NCBI GenBank assembly: GCA_030587405.1
Contig: JAUQZD010000066.1
Span: 16,273-80,272 of the forward strand
Source of the DNA: Candidatus Freyrarchaeum guaymasense
Lineage (GTDB): Archaea; Asgardarchaeota; Jordarchaeia; Jordarchaeales; Freyrarchaeaceae
Direction of reading: 5' to 3'
DNA length: 64,000 nucleotides
The position numbers and the translations under genes were made by a program. Shown here piece after piece: positions 8,859-16,881 of the stretch; position 1 is the first letter of the stretch, and each line of letters opens with the position of its first letter. Below the pieces are notes generated by a model, which worked only from the letters and a program-made list of their open reading frames with translations, made no database searches and had not been told where the DNA came from.

Positions 8859-9587
8859 TTACTTTTCTTCTACTTTTAATTTTTTTATCCTTTCTTCTAC
8901 TCTCCTCTTTTCCTCTAACTTATCCTCTAAAAGCCTTTTGTCTTCCATTGTGCCAAGTCCTACATCAATTAGGTTTTTAAGACTTGCTATTTCACCTTTA
9001 ATTTTAACTAACCTCGTCTCGAGCTGTGCTATCTCTTTATATGCTTGAATTCTCTCTTCTGGTATAAGAACCATGCCCTCTAGCTTTAGTAATCGTCTTT
9101 TCTCTGTTGGTTCATCTCTCTCTTTCATTAGCTCATTTTCACCCTTTTCAGAAACTATAGCCTCTCCACCAGCATTCTCATCGCCCCCCTCTACACTGTT
9201 ACTTTCCACTCCGATGCTTTCCTCTAGCCTCCATTCTCCCCCCTCAGTAACCGCAGCTACGGTATTAGCGTTGCTAATTTGTTTTTCTAAGTTAACAAGG
9301 TTTTCATCTATTCTTCTTAATAGATCACGGATTATCCCGATTTCTTTCATGAAGCTTAATTTAAGGTCTGCGATTTCACACGTTACTTCAGAAATTGCCT
9401 CGTTAAACTTGGTGATTTTCTCTAAAAACGGCGTTATCCTTCCCATTATAATTTCTAGGACATCTTCGGCTATTCTTCTAGCTCTAAGTTCCTCGAGTTT
9501 TTCAGCTATCTTTCCAATGTTATTTTTATTTTCTCTTTCCGACTTTAAGTCTTCCATAATAACGCCAACACCTTTCGCATTTTTCAC
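8859..9587 (-). CDS. Hypothetical coiled-coil protein
   Basis: About 242 residues, not recognised. Seen: two long charged helical regions, one near the N-terminus (KSERENKNNIGKIAEKLEEL and following to about residue 105) and one at the C-terminus (about 175-242, ending in DKRLLEDKLEEKRRVEERIK), joined by an acidic Glu/Gly/Asn linker. No membrane segment. Start uncertain: GTG 9587 lies near a TATA-like AATTTAATAATTTG and could be leaderless; an in-frame ATG at 9557 follows AGGTG. It converges with the Ig-repeat gene 16 bases away. Confidence 0.6.
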   Translation of the reverse strand: MKNAKGVGVIMEDLKSERENKNNIGKIAEKLEELRARRIAEDVLEIIMGRITPFLEKITKFNEAISEVTCEIADLKLSFMKEIGIIRDLLRRIDENLVNLEKQISNANTVAAVTEGGEWRLEESIGVESNSVEGGDENAGGEAIVSEKGENELMKERDEPTEKRRLLKLEGMVLIPEERIQAYKEIAQLETRLVKIKGEIASLKNLIDVGLGTMEDKRLLEDKLEEKRRVEERIKKLKVEEK

Positions 9588-9830
9588 AATTAAAACATCA
9601 AATTATTAAATTTTCTCTGCTCCATTGGATTAGAACACTCATTAATAAAAATATTGCTTTTCTAATTATGAGAAATGTTTTCTAAATGAACCAAAATTGA
9701 GATTTTAATAAGTAAGTATTGTATATCCTTCATGATTCTCAACCTCAGTTTTAAGAAAAAATTATTATTAACCAGCCAGAACAGTTAATATAGACGTCTC
9801 ACCATAAGGATGAATCTATTGGTGTAAATC

Positions 9831-10661
9831 ATGAAGGCTTCTCAAGAATCATCTAATGAAACTGTTGAATCGGAAGCACAACGGATAATAGAGCAGCTCT
9901 CCCCAGTAAGAGAGCAACTAGTTCGTTCCATACTCTCACGCTTCCCTATGAGAGGTCTAGAACAAATACTGCGTGAGGCGTTCGACAGCGCAGTCACAGA
10001 GAACATAAGTATTTTCTCTTCTCTTCTATCTACTGAACTCCCTCAAGAAGCAACACTTCCTGAAGCAGCTCCTCCTGAAAATAGCCAATCCCTTCATCCT
10101 CGTCAATCCATCCAACAGGATTTGCAGGTTGCCCTCCCTGAAAAGCCTCAATATGCCGATATGCAAGGAGACACGTTAAAATCTATTACTTTAGAAAAAG
10201 CTAATAATTTTGAGAAGGCTATTTCGGAAGGGAAAATAAGTGAGCGAGAAGACGTGGAGAGTGAGGTCTCTCGGCTGAGAAAAGAAATCGATAGGCTAGT
10301 CCTTGAGTTGAAGGTTAGGGATAGGAAGATTCGTGAGCAAGAGAGGCTCATAGCCAACATGAAAGCCATGGCTGAGCAGGGTGCCCTTAAACCCTCACTG
10401 GGACAGCTAAAGCCTTCATTAGCTGCAATTCATCCTTCCCATGAAACATTGCAATCCCTCTGGAGCCGAATCAATAAGCTTCTTGAGAAAGACCCAAAAT
10501 TCAAAATTTTACGCCTCTTAATGATCGCTCACGACCTTACTCTAGATAAAATTTACCAAACCCTTGGTGTCCCAAAACAGCTGGTGGCACGATACCTTGA
10601 AGAGTTAAAGGACGCCGGGCTAATACAGGTCATAGGAGACACCGTGAGCCTAAAACTCTAG
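9831..10661 (+). CDS. Coiled-coil protein with C-terminal winged-helix domain
   Basis: A 276-residue protein with three parts: an N-terminal helical region ending near residue 65, a Pro/Gln-rich linker (about 70-110), and a charged coiled coil (about 120-185, SEVSRLRKEIDRLVLELKVR). The last 65 residues look like a winged helix: FKILRLLMIAHDLTLDKIYQ, then LGVPKQLVARYLEELKDAGL and a wing VIGDTVSLKL. The same design as the gene at 3092. Its stop overlaps the convergent Zn-ribbon gene by 4 bases. DNA binding is inferred, not shown. Confidence 0.65.
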   Translation: MKASQESSNETVESEAQRIIEQLSPVREQLVRSILSRFPMRGLEQILREAFDSAVTENISIFSSLLSTELPQEATLPEAAPPENSQSLHPRQSIQQDLQVALPEKPQYADMQGDTLKSITLEKANNFEKAISEGKISEREDVESEVSRLRKEIDRLVLELKVRDRKIREQERLIANMKAMAEQGALKPSLGQLKPSLAAIHPSHETLQSLWSRINKLLEKDPKFKILRLLMIAHDLTLDKIYQTLGVPKQLVARYLEELKDAGLIQVIGDTVSLKL

Positions 10662-10972
10662 AGGGAATCACTAAACTTGTTCTTCGCTAGGTTCTGAAGC
10701 GAAATCCTGTATGCCCCCTCTCTGTCCGAGACTATTAAGGGCTTCCCTTGAAGTAGTGCTTCAAGGTCTATTTCGAACACGCCTCTACGCAGTATTTTCA
10801 CAGTTTCAACTTTTTCCCTCGCCTTCCCCCTCTTACTTACAAGCGTAACATCGTTTCCCTCACCCTCAACTCTTACAAGCTTAAAAACACTTGAACCACA
10901 GATTGGACAGCTTAGCTCCTCCCTATTAGGCGGGATCTTTTTCCCACAGACAGCACATACATTGTAAATCAC
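10658..10972 (-). CDS. Zn-ribbon protein of the Era-like GTPase/DUF2073 operon
   Basis: A 104-residue protein with an N-terminal zinc ribbon (CAVCGKKIPPNREELSCPIC, two CxxC pairs) and a basic middle with KRGKAREKVETVKILRRG. GTG 10972 is chosen because AGGAGGGG lies 7-9 bases upstream inside the end of the previous gene; the frame is open further to 10993. It is the third gene of a compact operon after an Era-like GTPase and a DUF2073 protein. This trio is widely conserved in archaea; from memory, a similar trio near haloarchaeal origins has been called oap. Molecular role unknown. Confidence 0.75.
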   Translation of the reverse strand: MIYNVCAVCGKKIPPNREELSCPICGSSVFKLVRVEGEGNDVTLVSKRGKAREKVETVKILRRGVFEIDLEALLQGKPLIVSDREGAYRISLQNLAKNKFSDSL

Positions 10973-10974
10973 TG

Positions 10975-11295
10975 TTAAACCCCTCCTAGGCACCCCCCAA
11001 GCATCAGCGAAATCAAGTCTCCCTGCCTCGCTACTTCGACGACGTTGGACGGCGCCACAACGGTGATCTTCCCCTTCCTCCTTTCCTCATTAAACGTGAC
11101 AACCTCTATTCCGCAGAACTGCTCACAATCTATTTCCATCATTGTCTCTTTAATGAGTTCAGCCTGCTCCTCAGGTTTCAACCTTTCCTCCAAAACTAGA
11201 ATCGCGTTTCCCTTAACTCTCTCAAGAATCATCCTCGCTTTGTCCTTCGGCCTCATCCTCCGAGTAATGCGCTCCGGGACTATATCTATACGCAA
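10975..11295 (-). CDS. DUF2073 family protein
   Basis: A 106-residue protein. Seen: IDIVPERITRRMRPKDKARM at the N-terminus and an alternating hydrophobic core with AILVLEERLKPEEQAELIKE and GCLGG at the end, matching the archaeal DUF2073 family that partners an Era-like GTPase. TTG start at 11295 behind GGGGAGGTG. The gene lies 13 bases after the GTPase stop and 2 bases before the Zn-ribbon start, so the three are co-transcribed. No catalytic motif is visible; an adaptor or RNA-binding role is possible. Confidence 0.78.
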   Translation of the reverse strand: MRIDIVPERITRRMRPKDKARMILERVKGNAILVLEERLKPEEQAELIKETMMEIDCEQFCGIEVVTFNEERRKGKITVVAPSNVVEVARQGDLISLMLGGCLGGV

Positions 11296-11308
11296 GTTAA
11301 CACCTCCC

Positions 11309-11914
11309 CTAGCACTCCTCAGCTATCGCCCTGTAGAGCTCTTCTATGTTGTCGCCTCTAAGCGCAGACACGCATACGACTCTATGGTTTGGAAAAGCCT
11401 CCTTCACCAGTTCTGGACGCGCCTCTGGAAGATCGATCTTGTTAGCCACCAAAACAGTCGGTATCTTCTTCGCCTCTAAATTACCTAGTATCACAAGGTT
11501 CACTTGGTCGTATGGCGCCTTAGTTGAGTCGAACACCGTCAACGCCAAGTCAATGCTATCAAGCCATTGAATTGCCTCTATAACCCCGCGCGTCGCCTCC
11601 TTAGCTCTCTCAATAGCCTCCTCCTCGCTCAGGCCATACCTTACGAACTCCCTGTAATCCACCTTACTCGCTACTCCTGGCATGTCAACCAAGTCAACGT
11701 CGATGCTTTTTCCATTAAACCTCACGTTAATGTGTTCTGCAATAGTAGCTCTTCTCGTTTCATGGGGTATCGGAGAAACCACGCCAATTTCCTTCCCCGC
11801 AAAATCTAAAGATATCCTGTTAGCAAGCGTCGTTTTGCCAGCATTAGGCGCACCATAAACGCCCAAAACCAAGCTTTGCTTCTTCTTAAATATCCTTGAA
11901 ATCTTGTCCAGCAA
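11309..11914 (-). CDS. Era-like GTP-binding protein
   Basis: A 201-residue TRAFAC-class GTPase. Seen: G1 GAPNAGKTT, G2 in the ETRRAT segment, G3 DLVDMPG, G4 NKID and G5 VSALRGDN. It lacks the C-terminal KH domain of bacterial Era, so it is an archaeal GTPase of the Era/Obg group rather than Era itself. TTG start at 11914 behind GGAGGG. First gene of the operon with DUF2073 and a Zn-ribbon protein. A ribosome- or RNA-related role is inferred. Confidence 0.85.
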   Translation of the reverse strand: MLDKISRIFKKKQSLVLGVYGAPNAGKTTLANRISLDFAGKEIGVVSPIPHETRRATIAEHINVRFNGKSIDVDLVDMPGVASKVDYREFVRYGLSEEEAIERAKEATRGVIEAIQWLDSIDLALTVFDSTKAPYDQVNLVILGNLEAKKIPTVLVANKIDLPEARPELVKEAFPNHRVVCVSALRGDNIEELYRAIAEEC

Positions 11915-12081
11915 AGTTATCCCTCCAATCCTCTCTTCCTTTAGCCAACTCCTCTCTAAACACGTTAAACATCAAAACATGATTCCTTCCACCTAAGTTT
12001 TAAGAGTACATGATATGCCAAAGATATCCAAATAATCTTTTTAAGAACATTTTAATCCCTATCAATCCGGGGTGCAACCTG

Positions 12082-12606
12082 TTGCGCTCAAAAAGAAGAC
12101 TTGTACGGTCAGTATACAAAATAGTAGTTCTGCTGACCATCATATTTGGGCTGGTGCCGACTGGCCTCGGATCCCTGCTTGGAGCTAACGCCACAAAAAT
12201 ATACTTTACTCCTCTCTCGTCAACAGCGTCTTTCCCGCCTCCATGGGACACTTTCTACTATGCCTACCCTGTCCTACTAGGATATAACGGCTACATCCTA
12301 GATCTAAACGTGCTCCTACTAATTGACGTAAGAAAAGGCTCTCCATATGGTGAACTAGCAAGTAATGGCAGCTACGCATACGACACTGCCTTATTCATCT
12401 CACCCGGTACTCTAAGATTGCTGAATGTCTCCCTCTCTGTTCCCAGAGTGGAAATAGAAGCAGCGGCAAACGGCTCTCCTCTCTGGATGAGCATCACCAC
12501 AGTAGCATGGTTCAGCACCTATTTCGCAGGAAGCATCCAAGTAATAACTCCAACGGTGATCAGAACTGTAATTCCACTGCACACCATACTTCCACACTAT
12601 AAGTAA
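12082..12606 (+). CDS. Hypothetical exported or membrane-anchored protein
   Basis: Not recognised. From TTG 12082 (GGGGTG ends 7 bases before it) the protein is 174 residues and starts with a typical signal or anchor: RSKRRLVRSVYK followed by the hydrophobic stretch IVVLLTIIFGLVPTGLGSLL, with a possible cleavage near GAN. The rest is beta-rich with several NxS/T sites (NGSYAYD, NVSLSVP, NGSPLW), consistent with an exterior, possibly glycosylated domain. It is 5 bases upstream of another membrane protein and probably co-transcribed. The frame is open upstream to 12010 but lacks a ribosome site there. Confidence 0.65.
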   Translation: MRSKRRLVRSVYKIVVLLTIIFGLVPTGLGSLLGANATKIYFTPLSSTASFPPPWDTFYYAYPVLLGYNGYILDLNVLLLIDVRKGSPYGELASNGSYAYDTALFISPGTLRLLNVSLSVPRVEIEAAANGSPLWMSITTVAWFSTYFAGSIQVITPTVIRTVIPLHTILPHYK

Positions 12607-12611
12607 GGAAG

Positions 12612-13127
12612 ATGAGCAGGAAGGTGGTTCAACTGGCAAAAATGTTAAGTCTTTTTAAGAAGCCAATAATCGACGCGTCGTTTAGAGCATCCACAACTTT
12701 TCTACTTTCAGTTATTGCACCTATCACGGGAAAAAACTTAGCAGAGAAGCTAAACCTCTACGTTCGACTCTTTGACCCGGTAACAATAGCAGTGATAGGC
12801 TCTGTGATAACAGTCTTCATTTTCATAGAGCGATACTTCCATCACTCAAACCTTGCCGTAAGTGGAGTATTCGGTGCCTTCCGCCACTTCGTAGGGATCA
12901 TATACCTGATAGTATTCGCGGAGATGTTGACCAGCATCAACATACCAACAACCCAAATACTGTACAACGCAGTAACCTTCATCAGCATAAACTACCAGCC
13001 AGTCATAACCCTAGCAGTAGCAGCATTCGCAGCAAGAATGATCCGCTACTCGTACCAAATAGTCTTCTACAAGGACCTGCAAAAACCTACATCTGAAGCT
13101 GCCACAATCCAAACTAACGAAACCTGA
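12612..13127 (+). CDS. Hypothetical multi-pass membrane protein
   Basis: A 171-residue protein with about four hydrophobic segments: around residues 25-40, 57-72 (VTIAVIGSVITVFIFIERY), 88-105 (FVGIIYLIVFAEML) and 125-145 (PVITLAVAAFAARM), and a polar C-terminal tail. No family recognised. It follows the exported protein by 5 bases, so the pair may act together at the membrane. Third positions are strongly A/C rich, like the TIP49 gene downstream and unlike the GTPase after it. Confidence 0.65.
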   Translation: MSRKVVQLAKMLSLFKKPIIDASFRASTTFLLSVIAPITGKNLAEKLNLYVRLFDPVTIAVIGSVITVFIFIERYFHHSNLAVSGVFGAFRHFVGIIYLIVFAEMLTSINIPTTQILYNAVTFISINYQPVITLAVAAFAARMIRYSYQIVFYKDLQKPTSEAATIQTNET

Positions 13128-13257
13128 CGCCACATAAACAAAAGTTCCTCCTCAGAAACTAGTTAACTTTATTTTTTTAATCTCTATCTTTCCTAATGGA
13201 GAAAAACCAACTTTAGCTCTGTTTTCCTTCAATCTTAAAATCAGTGGAGGTAAGATA

Positions 13258-14628
13258 ATGGTGGCGATCAGAGAGGTTACCCCGAGACGCTTCGAAAGAA
13301 TAGGTGCCCACTCCCACATAAAAGGCCTAGGTCTGAAAGGTTTGAAAGCAGAAATGATGGCAGACGGAATGGTAGGCCAAACAGAAGCCAGAGAAGCCGC
13401 TGGAATAATTGTTCGAATGATAAAGGAAGGGAAAATGGCTGGTAGGGCCGTCCTCCTAGCAGGCCCTCCGGGAACGGGGAAAACCGCCATAGCAATAGCT
13501 ATCGCAAAGGAGCTTGGCCCAGACGTACCAGTAGTAATGATAACAGGGTCAGAAATATACTCTGAAGAAGTCAAGAAAACAGAAATACTCACACAAGTCC
13601 TCAGGAAAGCCATAGGAGTCAGAATACACGAAATGAAGAAAATCTATGAGGGCGAAGTAAGAGACATTGACATCACAATGACCAAAAACCCGTACAACCC
13701 CTACCAGCAGATCCCACAGTCCGCCAAAATAACACTCGCAACCAAGGACGAGTCAAAAACATTCGAAGTAGGGCAAACCATAGCCATACGCCTAATTAAT
13801 GAAGGCGTAGCTAAAGGAGACGTAATAATGATCGACGCCGAAACAGGCAGAGTTACTCGATTAGGGAAATCGGAATCTTCACTAGCTAAACATTACGACA
13901 TCGAGGCGGAACAGCCAGTTCCCGTTCCATCAGGCTCCATACTTAAAGAAAAAGAATTCATTTACACTCTTACCCTCCACGACCTTGATGAAATAAACGC
14001 CAGAAGAAGCAGCTTCTCCATCTTCAGCATATTCGGCGGAGGCAAGGAAGAACGAGAAATCGACCCCGAAATACGTGAAAGAGTAAACGAAATGGTCAAA
14101 AACATGGTCGAAGAAGGACGAGCCGAAATCCTACCCGGCGTCTGCTTTATAGACGAAAGCCACATGCTAGATATCGAAGCCTACAGCTTCATAGCCAGGG
14201 CAATGGAATCAGAACTAGCACCAATAATAATACTAGCATCTAACAGGGGATTCGCTAAGATAAGAGGAACGGAACTCATATCCCCTCACGGCATGCCTCT
14301 CGACCTCCTAGATCGCCTCCTCATAATAAACACCAGACCTTACACTGCCGACGAAATCACGGAAATTCTGAAAATACGAGCTAAAGAAGAAAAAATAGAA
14401 CTTGAGGAAGACGCCCTCCAGTACCTAACAGAAATCGGCACCAAGTCAAGTCTCCGCTATGCAGTACAGCTCCTAACACCTAGCATGGAACACGCTAGGG
14501 AACAAGGGCGCTCAAAAATAACGAAAGAAGATGTACAAGCAGTAGAAAAACTCTTCTCAGACGTCAAGCGCTCAGCCAATTACGTCAGAAAACTAGAGCA
14601 AGAATTCATGGTCTCGGAGCCAGCATAA
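13258..14628 (+). CDS. TIP49/RuvB-like AAA+ ATPase (RuvBL family)
   Basis: A 456-residue archaeal homologue of eukaryotic RuvBL1/2, the AAA+ helicase-like ATPases of INO80, SWR1, R2TP and snoRNP assembly. Seen: N-terminal RIGAHSHIKGLGL, Walker A GPPGTGKT at 69-76, the inserted OB-like domain II about 120-290, Walker B FIDESH with D299/E300, sensor ASNRG, and the C-terminal lid with RYAVQLLTPS. Length is normal. Start ATG behind GGAGGT. One copy only is seen, so a homohexamer is expected. It lies just upstream of a Rab-like GTPase with opposite codon composition, so co-regulation is uncertain. Confidence 0.94.
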   Translation: MVAIREVTPRRFERIGAHSHIKGLGLKGLKAEMMADGMVGQTEAREAAGIIVRMIKEGKMAGRAVLLAGPPGTGKTAIAIAIAKELGPDVPVVMITGSEIYSEEVKKTEILTQVLRKAIGVRIHEMKKIYEGEVRDIDITMTKNPYNPYQQIPQSAKITLATKDESKTFEVGQTIAIRLINEGVAKGDVIMIDAETGRVTRLGKSESSLAKHYDIEAEQPVPVPSGSILKEKEFIYTLTLHDLDEINARRSSFSIFSIFGGGKEEREIDPEIRERVNEMVKNMVEEGRAEILPGVCFIDESHMLDIEAYSFIARAMESELAPIIILASNRGFAKIRGTELISPHGMPLDLLDRLLIINTRPYTADEITEILKIRAKEEKIELEEDALQYLTEIGTKSSLRYAVQLLTPSMEHAREQGRSKITKEDVQAVEKLFSDVKRSANYVRKLEQEFMVSEPA

Positions 14629-14721
14629 GCGTCAAAAACCAACCCCCTTAACAGAAACTTTTTTAGGATATTCCTTTCCTCAGAAACTTTTGAATTAAAC
14701 AGTCCAAGTGTGGAGATTACG

Positions 14722-15261
14722 TTGCAACCTGAGAACGAATACTCATATCTCTTCAAAGTAGTTGTCGTGGGCGATGGCGGCGTCGGGAAAACATCCATTA
14801 CCATGCGTTTCAGCCAGGGGATATTCCGAGAATCCTATAAGATGACGATTGGAGTGGATTTTGCCGTTAAGACCATTGAGGTTGATACGCCTTTTGGGAG
14901 AAGGCTTGTTAAGTATCAAGTGTGGGATCAGAGTGGTCAGGAGCGCTTTGCTCATATACGGCCTTTATATTATCGTGGGGCGATCGGCAGCCTTTGTGTT
15001 TACGATGTAACTAACTATGAGTCGTTTGAGCATTTGCCGTCGTGGATTGAGGAGGTTGAGCAGTATTGTGGCGATATCCCGATGATTCTGGTTGGGAATA
15101 AGCGTGATCTTCCTCGTTCGGTCCCGCTTGAGGACGCCCTTGAATTTGCTATTAAGAGGAACCTACTTTATTTTGAAACTAGTGCTAAAACCGGTGAGAA
15201 CGTCAATGAAGTTTTTGCCGATCTTGCTAGGCTTATAATCCTTTCACGTAGCCAAGTGTAG
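14722..15261 (+). CDS. Rab/Ras-like small GTPase
   Basis: About 179 residues, very similar in layout to eukaryotic Rab GTPases. Using TTG 14722 (GGAG at 14712-14715), seen: P-loop GDGGVGKTS at 17-25, switch I with the TIGVDF motif (T42), switch II WDQSGQERF (D69, catalytic Gln at 73), NKRD at 126-129 and ETSAK at 152-156. WDQSGQE replaces the usual WDTAGQE. There is no C-terminal cysteine, so no prenylation; the protein ends soon after the last helix. Archaeal small GTPases of this kind often work with roadblock proteins, and one lies at 32953. Membrane or polarity functions are inferred. Confidence 0.93.
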   Translation: MQPENEYSYLFKVVVVGDGGVGKTSITMRFSQGIFRESYKMTIGVDFAVKTIEVDTPFGRRLVKYQVWDQSGQERFAHIRPLYYRGAIGSLCVYDVTNYESFEHLPSWIEEVEQYCGDIPMILVGNKRDLPRSVPLEDALEFAIKRNLLYFETSAKTGENVNEVFADLARLIILSRSQV

Positions 15262-15336
15262 CCTTATTAAGCTTCTCTTAAAGGGGAGGGAAAAATTTAA
15301 GTTATGTTTCTGTTTTGCTGTATGCTGGTGTCTGAT

Positions 15337-15519
15337 TTGAAGGTGTTCACGTGTTCATTTTGTGGTAAAGACATAGAGCCTGGAACTGGCATACAGTACG
15401 TGAAACGTGACGGCTCTGTTTTAAGGTTTTGCTCAAGCAAGTGTCGGAAGAGCATGCTTAAGCTAAAGCGGAAGCCTCGTAAATTTAAATGGACGCGTTT
15501 TTATGAGAAAGCTAGGTAA
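15337..15519 (+). CDS. rpl24e: 50S ribosomal protein L24e
   Basis: A short Zn-ribbon ribosomal protein. Seen: [20 protein letters not shown] with the first CxxC, then [20 protein letters not shown], the second zinc pair and basic tail of L24e. I place the start at TTG 15337 (GGTG at 15327-15330) because it gives [10 protein letters not shown] as in the family; the frame is open up to ATG 15304 behind a more distant GGGGAGGG. NDK follows convergently. In many archaea S28e, L24e and NDK are linked; here S28e is elsewhere. Confidence 0.93.
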   Translation: MKVFTCSFCGKDIEPGTGIQYVKRDGSVLRFCSSKCRKSMLKLKRKPRKFKWTRFYEKAR

Positions 15520-15656
15520 CAACCTACGACGCTTTGGAATTTTAATCTTCTTAGTTAATGTTTTCGTCTTTTTGGGGGTGGCGTTTGAAAATTTCTTGGA
15601 TATAACGTTAAAAAATAACGTTAAAAAAGATGAAGAATTTGATGAGTTAAGTATTT

Positions 15657-16304
15657 TTAATCTATTAGGCAGTTTTGAACTATTGCTTTTGCTAATTTGG
15701 TTACGTATTGACTATTAGTATGAGGGTTTTCTTCAAGTATTAACATTTCTATTTCTTCTTGTGCGCTTTCTGCTTCAATTTTTCCTTCTGAGAGGTTCTC
15801 GCAGATTTTTCTAAGTTTTTGAGTGTTGTCTCTTGGAGACTGGATCCATTTTTCAACGTATTTTTCTGCCTGTTTTCCGTTCTCTTTTTCTCCTAATTCT
15901 GTTTTGGTGAGCCAGATGGATAGTTCTCTTTCTGCTGTTTGAATGGAATCTGATGCGTGGGCTACGTTTACTCCCCCCCATATTCCATATTTTCCTCTGA
16001 TCGTGTTTGGCTCTGCATTTTGGACTAAGGTTGCCCCTAGCAGCTTTCTTACGCCTTGTACAACATTTTCTCCTTTTACTTCCATGGCTACGACTGGGGC
16101 TACCATTATGAAGAAGACAAGCCAGTTGAAAAATGGTTTGCCTACATGTTCCTCGTAGTGTTGCTCTGCAAGTTTCCTGTTGACTTGTATCTCTGCAAAC
16201 TTATGTATTTCGTAGCCTTCGTCAAGTAGTGCTTTTATGGTGTTTGCTCCAACGAAACGCCTAACGGTAGCGTCTGGTTTTAAGAGTACAAGTGTTCTCT
16301 CCAT
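15657..16304 (-). CDS. ndk: Nucleoside diphosphate kinase with a C-terminal extension
   Basis: Transfers phosphate between nucleoside tri- and diphosphates through a phosphohistidine. Seen: TLVLLKPDATVRR at the start, GKPFFNWLVFFIMVAP, and the active-site NVAHASDS with His116. Typical NDK proteins end near residue 140-150; this one runs to 215 with an extra, charged helical tail (about 137-215). The tail is in frame with no sign of frameshift. The gene converges with L24e. Confidence 0.93.
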   Translation of the reverse strand: MERTLVLLKPDATVRRFVGANTIKALLDEGYEIHKFAEIQVNRKLAEQHYEEHVGKPFFNWLVFFIMVAPVVAMEVKGENVVQGVRKLLGATLVQNAEPNTIRGKYGIWGGVNVAHASDSIQTAERELSIWLTKTELGEKENGKQAEKYVEKWIQSPRDNTQKLRKICENLSEGKIEAESAQEEIEMLILEENPHTNSQYVTKLAKAIVQNCLID

Positions 16305-16330
16305 TTTTCCGCTTCCTTTAGTTACCTGTT

Positions 16331-16750
16331 TTACTCTAATGGGTTCACTTCTACTTCAATTGTGTTTTTGAGTTTCCCCAGTTTCTCCTCGACCTCGGTT
16401 AGTGGAACCTTACTTTCAGTGCAGTCGACTATTAGGTACGCGTCCGACACACCCGTTGTGCTTGGGGGAATTAGCGTAGTGTGTATGTTTATCCCCATTT
16501 CTCCGAGGGCGGTGGCTATTTCACCCAGCGCTCCGGGCTTATCAAGCATTCTCACTTTTACTTCGGCGAGCATTCTCTCCTCTTTAACTATCGGGTACGC
16601 TACGAAGTTCATTTTGTTGATGTCTGCGACTATGAGTAAGCGTGTTCCTTCCTTAATTTTGAGGGCCTCCGCTATGTTTGATGGTATGTTCATCATCGTG
16701 TCCTTCTTGACGTCAACGAACTCTGTTATGTATGCCTTCTTATGATTCAT
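16331..16750 (-). CDS. AbrB-like plus ACT domain protein, probable regulator
   Basis: 139 residues. The first about 55 residues look like a swapped-hairpin AbrB/SpoVT domain (MMNIPSNIAEALKIKEGTRL, typical of prlF/AbrB strands). The second half is an ACT domain (KVRMLDKPGALGEIATALGE), known to bind amino acids or other small ligands. Together they suggest a ligand-responsive DNA-binding regulator. Located 26 bases upstream of ndk on the same strand, so the two may form an operon. Regulated target unknown. Confidence 0.75.
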   Translation of the reverse strand: MNHKKAYITEFVDVKKDTMMNIPSNIAEALKIKEGTRLLIVADINKMNFVAYPIVKEERMLAEVKVRMLDKPGALGEIATALGEMGINIHTTLIPPSTTGVSDAYLIVDCTESKVPLTEVEEKLGKLKNTIEVEVNPLE

Positions 16751-16881
16751 ATTAACCCCCTCACATTATTCCATGTACGCTTAAGACACGTATGTCTTGG
16801 AGATGCTTAATATTTAAAAGTGTTTTTTGAAGTGTTCTTGAATGGTTACATGAGCTAATTCGCTTCTTGGCGGTGTGCTTG

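Noticed and set aside
15503..15718. Plus-strand frame of 71 codons overlapping the end of L24e and of ndk
   Set aside because: Hydrophobic, overlaps two solid genes, has no convincing ribosome site, and looks like chance opening in T-rich DNA.
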